Origin: JBBDNV01 sp040877415
Lineage (GTDB): Bacteria; Planctomycetota; Planctomycetia; Pirellulales; PALSA-1355
Assembly (NCBI GenBank): GCA_040877415.1
Contig: JBBDNV010000203.1
Coordinates: 1 to 9,649 of the forward strand
Length of the DNA stretch: 9,649 nt
Reading direction: 5' to 3'
Within the stretch, counting starts at the first letter, position 1. Each line of letters begins with the position of its first letter. The position numbers and the translations under genes were made by a program. Positions 6,366 through 9,649 of the stretch are shown piece after piece. The notes under the pieces are model-generated. The model ran no database searches, had not been told where the DNA came from, and saw only the letters and a list, made by a program, of their open reading frames with translations.

Positions 6366-8024
6366 TTAGAATTCCACCTGAAACCTTGTGGCGAAGATGT
6401 CGAACGGCGCGAAGCCGCCGGCGTTGTAGACCGGCATACTGTGAATCCAGTTGAACTCGACGCGGGTATACTGATTCCACCACCAGTTGAGCGCCAAGGT
6501 GCTTTCGTTCACCGCGCCGGGGTTGGGTGAAGGCGGCGGACCCGCCGGACCCGGCAGAATGTTGGCCGGGTCGACGTTCGAATTGGTCACGTTCAGGTAC
6601 GACCAGCGGAAGGCCAGTTCCCAGGCGCCCCAGCCACCCATACGTCCGTTGGCTCCGGTGCCGAAGAATTCGCTGTACGGTTTACAGTTGTAATCCAGCA
6701 CGCCCGTTTGCCGGTTGTACCCGGCGCTTTCGCCGGTCAAGAAATAGCCCCCCTGGAGATACGCGCCATAGTAAAACACAACCGGCCCGTTCATTTGATT
6801 CAAAAACGTGCCCAGGAACTCGGTTTGAAAATGGGCCGAGCCGTAGTTGCCCGCCAACTCGATGTGGAAAAAGTGGAAGTTGTTGGCCAGGATGCGGCCG
6901 CTGTCGACGACCACGGGCGTGCCGGCGGCGGTGAGAAAACCGCCGGTGATGTCGCCCAGGAAATACTCGGGAATGGCGCGGGCTTCGTACGTTTTGGCAA
7001 ATGGGCCGGTCGTACCTTGTCCGCCGATTTCGCTGAAGTCGTAGCCGCCGCCGATGTGCACGAGGTAGCGTCCCTCGGCCGGCTCGTCGTAATACAAAAG
7101 GTGTGTGCCGCGGATGGCGAACGAAATGCCGCCGCTGTCGGTGATTTCGGTCGCGAATCGCGTGTCGCCGATCGTCGCATAAGCCAGCCCCGTGCCGTCG
7201 AAGAACGTAAATCCGGTGGCGAACACGCTGTAGGCCAAGGTCGACAGCTCGTCTTCCGACACCCGATACGCCATGATGCCCGTGCGGCGGAAGGGGTCCA
7301 TCGCCTGGAAGGGCAGGGAACGTTCGAGGAATTCCAGATGGCGCACGCTGGTCAGCCCGTCCATCGTCGTCGGCTGGCGGAAGTGGCCGATGCGAATCGA
7401 CCCGAAGAACGGCAGGTTCGACTGCTCGCCCCACACGTCCATGAAGCTGGGGCGTCCGTTGACGGCAAAGTCGACTTCGATGCTGTAGTGGGTAAACTCC
7501 GTCAACGCGCCCAAGGCTTGCAAACGGACACGGCGGAAGCCCACGCCGTCCTTGATATCGCCCAGCACCGCCTGGCTGTCCGGACCCTGGCTGAACAGCC
7601 CGTCCTCGACCTGGAAAAAGCCGCTCAAGCGAATCACCGGCAGATCGGGACCGCCGGACCTGGCCTTGCCCAATAGTTCGACGAGCTTGTCCGCCGCGCT
7701 TTTCGACTCCGACTTCATCTGGGCCAATTCACTTTCCGTGGCCTCCAGGCGGCTGCGCAACTCCGCGATTTCATCCGGCGACGCCTGCGGCGACGGCGGA
7801 GCATCTCCGCCCCCCTGGGCAAAGCCCGACAGAGTGAATTGGGGATCGTAAACGGCGTCGAGCGGCGGCAGCCGCGACGCCGACGCCGTGCCCGCTGGCG
7901 CGGCCGACAACGGGGCGAGCTGCGCCGTCGCGGCCGACTGCTGGGCCAAAGTCGCGCCGGCCGCCAGGGCGGCCAGGGTGCAACCAGCTATCAGCGCACG
8001 GGCAAGCCGCCTGAAAGATCCCAT
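6366..8024 (-). CDS. OprO/OprP-type outer-membrane porin
   Basis: The ATG at 8024 gives 552 residues. A signal peptide (about 1-27, MGSFRRLARALIAGCTLAAL then AAGATLA) is followed by a Pro/Ala/Ser-rich stretch to about residue 80. Next comes a coiled coil at about 83-119 (DEIAELRSRLEATESELAQM onward) and then a beta-barrel from about 128, starting with PVIRLSGFFQVEDGLFSQG. Typical porin O/P features include RRVRLQALG, IRIGHFRQP and MDPFRRTGIM, alternating polar and hydrophobic strands, and a C-terminal aromatic end (FATRFQVEF), the signal for outer-membrane insertion. It should form a diffusion channel for small, possibly anionic, solutes; selectivity cannot be read from the sequence. The coiled coil may let it trimerise or reach the cell wall. 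GAGGGG at 8035-8040, 10 bases ahead of the ATG, supports this start over the earlier in-frame ATG at 8144, whose 40 extra residues precede the signal peptide. Confidence 0.92.
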   Translation of the reverse strand: MGSFRRLARALIAGCTLAALAAGATLAQQSAATAQLAPLSAAPAGTASASRLPPLDAVYDPQFTLSGFAQGGGDAPPSPQASPDEIAELRSRLEATESELAQMKSESKSAADKLVELLGKARSGGPDLPVIRLSGFFQVEDGLFSQGPDSQAVLGDIKDGVGFRRVRLQALGALTEFTHYSIEVDFAVNGRPSFMDVWGEQSNLPFFGSIRIGHFRQPTTMDGLTSVRHLEFLERSLPFQAMDPFRRTGIMAYRVSEDELSTLAYSVFATGFTFFDGTGLAYATIGDTRFATEITDSGGISFAIRGTHLLYYDEPAEGRYLVHIGGGYDFSEIGGQGTTGPFAKTYEARAIPEYFLGDITGGFLTAAGTPVVVDSGRILANNFHFFHIELAGNYGSAHFQTEFLGTFLNQMNGPVVFYYGAYLQGGYFLTGESAGYNRQTGVLDYNCKPYSEFFGTGANGRMGGWGAWELAFRWSYLNVTNSNVDPANILPGPAGPPPSPNPGAVNESTLALNWWWNQYTRVEFNWIHSMPVYNAGGFAPFDIFATRFQVEF

Positions 8025-8180
8025 CCCTAGCGAACCCCTCGCTGGTCCGAATTCCTGCCAAGTCGTTACGACCGTCACGGCGCGCACTATCCCCCGAATA
8101 CTATCGGACTGACACGACCGGCACTTTGTGCGCGACCGCGCCAAGTGTTACGCGCCGCCGAAGGGTCGCAGGCGGCCATC
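8025..8180 (-). promoter_or_regulatory. Leader region of the porin gene, promoter unclear
   Basis: This is the porin's upstream region and no gene is seen in it. Read on the minus strand, GATAGT occurs twice, 14 bases apart (8105-8100 and 8091-8086). The first overlaps TAGTAT, the best -10-like box, but no acceptable -35 lies 16-18 bp ahead of it. A single TACTA half-site (8099-8103) resembles the half-sites at the BlaI promoter, but lacks a partner. The promoter is therefore left open. Confidence 0.3.
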
Positions 8181-8226
8181 CCGGCAAAGTCGACTCTGTC
8201 GGCAGAGTTTTGCCAACCGGCAAAGT
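8181..8226. repeat. Three 10-bp direct repeats at 18-bp period
   Basis: YCGGCARAGT occurs three times on the plus strand: CCGGCAAAGT (8181-8190), TCGGCAGAGT (8199-8208) and CCGGCAAAGT (8217-8226). The starts are exactly 18 bp apart. The first and third copies are identical. The segment also folds: GGCAAA (8183-8188) with TTTGCC (8209-8214), and ACTCTG (8193-8198) with CAGAGT (8203-8208), around TCGG. The direct phasing suggests binding sites for an oligomeric regulator, 157-202 bases upstream of the porin start. The fold offers the alternative that it is an RNA structure or repeat element. Positions 8227-8332 hold nothing else I can support. Confidence 0.55.
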
Positions 8227-8332
8227 TTAACACCGCGTCCGTGCGCGCGTCGGCCAGAGCGATCGCTCATGCGCCGCGGAATCCGACGCGTCCGCCAGGG
8301 GAGTTAACAGAAAGCCGGGCGCATCTTCAGGG

Positions 8333-8378
8333 AAAAAGACGGTCGGCCGAGACGAATGACGTCGATTCGCTCGGCCGA
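8333..8378 (-). terminator. Intrinsic terminator of the BlaI-family gene
   Basis: TCGGCCGAG (8343-8351) pairs with CTCGGCCGA (8370-8378), and CGAAT (8353-8357) with ATTCG (8365-8369). This makes a 14-bp stem with one bulged A (8352) and a 7-base loop. On the minus strand it is followed after five bases by TTTTT (8337-8333). It begins 90 bases after the stop of the repressor gene and should end its transcript before the porin gene, so the two are probably separate units. This is the best terminator in the window. No gene is seen between it and the repressor stop. Confidence 0.7.
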
Positions 8379-8468
8379 ATCCGCCCCTTGGTCGTGCCGG
8401 CGCCGCATCCGGGGGTGAATGGGCGGCGACACGTGCCCCTTGCCTGTCCCTACTTTCGCGGTGCCATC

Positions 8469-8876
8469 TTAGCGCGACTCCCGTTTGCCTCGACTGCGTT
8501 TTTCGCGCTGATCCGCCTGGTCGATCAACCGCCGCAATTGGTCGATTTCTTCCCCCGTGCAGTCGGTCTCGGCGATGAAATAATGCAAGGCCACGGAAGG
8601 GCGCCCGCCGAACACGTTGCGCAGCAACTGCCGGACCACCGTACCCAGCACGCGCTGTTTTTGCACCGCGGGCCGATAGATGTACCCCTGCCCCTCGCGG
8701 CGATGGGTCACCAGGCCCTTTTTCTCCATCACCTGCAAACAGGAGAGAATCGTCGTGTAGGCGCGGGCCTTGCCGTCGGGCATGCTCTGGAGCACGTCGC
8801 GCACCGAGCTGGGCCCGGCGGCCCACAACACGCCCAGGATCTGCAGTTCCAAGTCCGAAGGCTGCGGTTTGACCAT
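8469..8876 (-). CDS. BlaI/MecI-family transcriptional repressor
   Basis: The 135-residue product is a winged-helix DNA-binding protein of the BlaI/MecI (penicillinase repressor) family. PSDLELQILGVLWAAGPSSV (6-25) is the start of the domain. AYTTILSCLQVMEKKGLVTH (39-58) contains the recognition helix, and REGQGYIYRP (60-69) is the wing. The C-terminal half, with LLRNVFGGRPSVALHYF (84-100) and EEIDQLRRLIDQ (109-120), is the usual dimerisation part. It ends in a basic tail (QREKRSRGKRESR) a little beyond the family norm. An in-frame GTG at 8903 would add nine residues, but the promoter at 8917-8945 places the transcript start at about 8909-8911, leaving it almost no leader. ATG 8876 is therefore preferred. 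Family members dimerise on TACTA/TAGTA-like or TACA/TGTA dyads and are usually cleaved by a BlaR1/M56 sensor protease. No such gene adjoins it here, so its signal and targets are unknown. Confidence 0.9.
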   Translation of the reverse strand: MVKPQPSDLELQILGVLWAAGPSSVRDVLQSMPDGKARAYTTILSCLQVMEKKGLVTHRREGQGYIYRPAVQKQRVLGTVVRQLLRNVFGGRPSVALHYFIAETDCTGEEIDQLRRLIDQADQREKRSRGKRESR

Positions 8877-8904
8877 GCGTCGTTGTCCGAGAGCTCGGCC
8901 CACA

Positions 8905-8943
8905 TACTACGAGCCTAGTATCTACTATGGACACAGTAGTGTC
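8905..8943. promoter_or_regulatory. Overlapping dyad operators for the repressor
   Basis: Inverted repeats are stacked across the promoter: TACTA (8905-8909) with TAGTA (8916-8920), spacer 6; TAGTA (8916-8920) with TACTA (8923-8927), spacer 2; CTACT (8922-8926) with AGTAG (8935-8939), spacer 8; and GACAC (8930-8934) with GTGTC (8939-8943), spacer 4. BlaI/MecI repressors bind short dyads with TAC/GTA half-sites near their own promoters, so autorepression by two dimers is the likely meaning. Which pairing is used cannot be told from sequence. Confidence 0.65.
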
Positions 8944-8945
8944 AA
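8917..8945 (-). promoter_or_regulatory. Sigma-70-like promoter of the BlaI-family gene
   Basis: On the minus strand a perfect -35 box TTGACA (8945-8940) is followed after 17 bp by GATACT (8922-8917), which matches TATAAT at four of six positions. The predicted transcript start, about 8909-8911, leaves some 34 bases before the ATG at 8876. The dyads in the operator entry cover both boxes, so a bound repressor would block RNA polymerase. Confidence 0.75.
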
Positions 8946-9029
8946 GTCCCGGGCCGCGAAAAGATCCCTGGCGGGCGACCCCGTTCGCGCGCGGCAGCTC
9001 GGGCCGCCGGTGATCTCGAATGCCTGGTC

Positions 9030-9428
9030 CTATCGTCCGCGCGGGCCATGCGCGGCGGGTGCCGGCTTCGGGCAAGGCTCGCGGGCCGGCTCCAAAGGCT
9101 CGGGCAGGTCGCCCCCATCGCCCCCTTCAAGCGCCCGGGTCAGCACGCGCAGCGTTTCGTGAGGCAGCACATCCTTGAGGCTATGAATCGCGGGGATGAA
9201 CGCGCCAGGAATCGCGTCCAGGCCGTAGACGGTAGGACTTCCAAAATCGTTCGTAGTGCTGCTGGGAACCGGGTCGCTGCCGTATCGATTCCAGGCGCCT
9301 GTGTAGAAATCGGCCTCGGGCACCGCGTCCATGCCATACGGCGTCGCTGCGGCGGATGCGCAAAGCATCACCAGCCACGCCACGGCCAACGCCGCCGCGC
9401 CGATCGTTCCAGAGCGAGCGGTTCCCAT
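9030..9428 (-). CDS. Small secreted protein with repeated YGxDAxP motif
   Basis: The 132-residue product has a signal peptide (about 1-28, MGTARSGTIGAAALAVAWLV then MLCASAAA). Cys23 is not in a good lipobox, so a lipoprotein is unlikely. The mature protein carries YGMDAVP (31-37) and YGLDAIP (68-74), a repeated motif 37 residues apart, then a helix-prone part (IHSLKDVLPHETLRVLTRAL) and a Pro/Glu/Gly-rich, probably disordered tail (102-132). No family is recognised. A good Shine-Dalgarno, GGGAGG at 9443-9438, sits 9 bases before the ATG at 9428. It is on the same strand as the repressor gene, but its stop lies 85 bases ahead of the repressor's own promoter. The in-frame signal peptide, Shine-Dalgarno and repeated motif support a real gene; the lack of any known relative keeps confidence moderate. 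Confidence 0.65.
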   Translation of the reverse strand: MGTARSGTIGAAALAVAWLVMLCASAAATPYGMDAVPEADFYTGAWNRYGSDPVPSSTTNDFGSPTVYGLDAIPGAFIPAIHSLKDVLPHETLRVLTRALEGGDGGDLPEPLEPAREPCPKPAPAAHGPRGR

Positions 9429-9437
9429 GGATAGTGC

Positions 9438-9443
9438 CCTCCC
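9438..9443 (-). promoter_or_regulatory. Strong ribosome binding site
   Basis: GGGAGG on the minus strand with a 9-base spacer to the ATG at 9428. It is one of the few clear Shine-Dalgarno sequences in the window and fixes the start of the small secreted protein. Confidence 0.7.
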
Positions 9444-9483
9444 AGGTACAACCCTAGGTCACAACCGCGTGCGGAACTCGCGA

Positions 9484-9503
9484 AATCGCATCTTCCCGCG
9501 ATT
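9484..9503. repeat. Inverted repeat in the small gene's leader
   Basis: AATCGC (9484-9489) and GCGATT (9498-9503) are exact inverted copies separated by 8 bases, about 56 bases upstream of the ATG at 9428. It could be an operator or a leader hairpin. No convincing promoter boxes are seen beside it. Confidence 0.35.
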
Positions 9504-9523
9504 CCCCGCCGAGACTTGACAAT

Positions 9524-9649
9524 CGGTCCGGCCGGCAGGCGCTCGAGAATTTGGCGCCGCGTCGGATCGCCCAGGGCCGAAAAGGCCCGGCTCAGCGGTG
9601 AAGATGTATGAAGCCGGGGCGTCCCAATTGAGCGTTGGTTAAGTTGGTT
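9524..9649 (-). pseudogene. N-terminal fragment of an ArsR-family regulator
   Basis: Reading leftwards from the window edge, one frame encodes LSRAFSALGDPTRRQILERL (down to 9536) then PAGP (down to 9524). The pattern F-x-A-L-x-D-P-T-R-R-x-I-L-E-x-L is the first conserved helix pair of ArsR-family winged-helix repressors. After that point a normal ArsR protein would continue with a helix-turn-helix (SxSELA...LPAVSxHL). Here the frame reads IVKSRRGIAGRCDFASSA, which has no such similarity, and it stays open only to a TGA at 9370-9368, inside the small secreted gene. The other two frames do not restore the HTH either. No ATG, GTG or TTG occurs in frame within the window, so the start lies beyond the right edge or has been lost. 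The simplest reading is a truncated remnant. Confidence 0.6.

Noticed and set aside
8099..8103. BlaI operator at the porin promoter
   Set aside because: Only one TACTA half-site is present and no inverted partner lies at a usable distance.
8181..8226. Pho box for phosphate control of an OprP-like porin
   Set aside because: Pho boxes are 11-bp direct repeats of a CTGTCAT-like word. Both the motif and the 18-bp spacing differ.
8181..8226. CRISPR array
   Set aside because: Repeats are 10 bp with 8-bp gaps and only three copies, and no cas genes are present.
8145..8918. A 257-codon plus-strand frame across the repressor gene
   Set aside because: The minus strand carries an unmistakable BlaI/MecI protein, promoter and terminator there.

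Overview
The window looks like a piece of a GC-rich Gram-negative genome, most likely a planctomycete of the Pirellulales type. This rests on protein style, not on a marker gene. A membrane-anchored squalene-cyclase-like toroid protein, a long TPR-like exported protein, an OprO/OprP-type porin with an N-terminal coiled coil, and a BlaI/MecI repressor are all typical of that phylum. Shine-Dalgarno sequences are often weak, and palindromic repeats sit in the gaps between genes, which also fits. The assignment is an inference.

Layout, left to right. Positions 1-165 are a non-coding run of inverted repeats. A promoter-like TATAAT (257-262) precedes three plus-strand genes: a two-TM membrane protein (306-1301), a TM-anchored protein with a glycine-rich linker and an alpha/alpha-toroid domain (1529-3133), and a 978-residue secreted helical-repeat protein (3393-6329). 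Stem-loops lie in the gaps between them, and the gap before the third gene carries two sets of palindromic repeats. A GC-only palindrome (6346-6363) separates this block from the convergent minus-strand half. That half holds a porin (8024 down to 6366), a BlaI/MecI repressor (8876 down to 8469), a small secreted protein (9428 down to 9030), and, at the right edge, an open frame that begins like an ArsR-family regulator but loses similarity after the first conserved helix.

How the genes may work together. The three plus-strand proteins are predicted to act in or at the inner membrane and periplasm, and they may form one envelope module of unknown function. The repressor gene has a clear sigma-70-like promoter overlapped by TACTA/TAGTA dyads, as expected for autoregulation, and it is followed by a good intrinsic terminator. 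The usual M56/BlaR1 sensor protease gene is not next to it. Upstream of the porin are three copies of a 10-bp motif spaced exactly 18 bp apart, a candidate regulator site.

I found no CRISPR array, tRNA, rRNA, transposase or recognisable defence system. No complete new system can be proved from the sequence alone. The most useful leads are the 18-bp-phased repeats, the orphan BlaI control region, the truncated ArsR frame and the palindromic intergenic elements.
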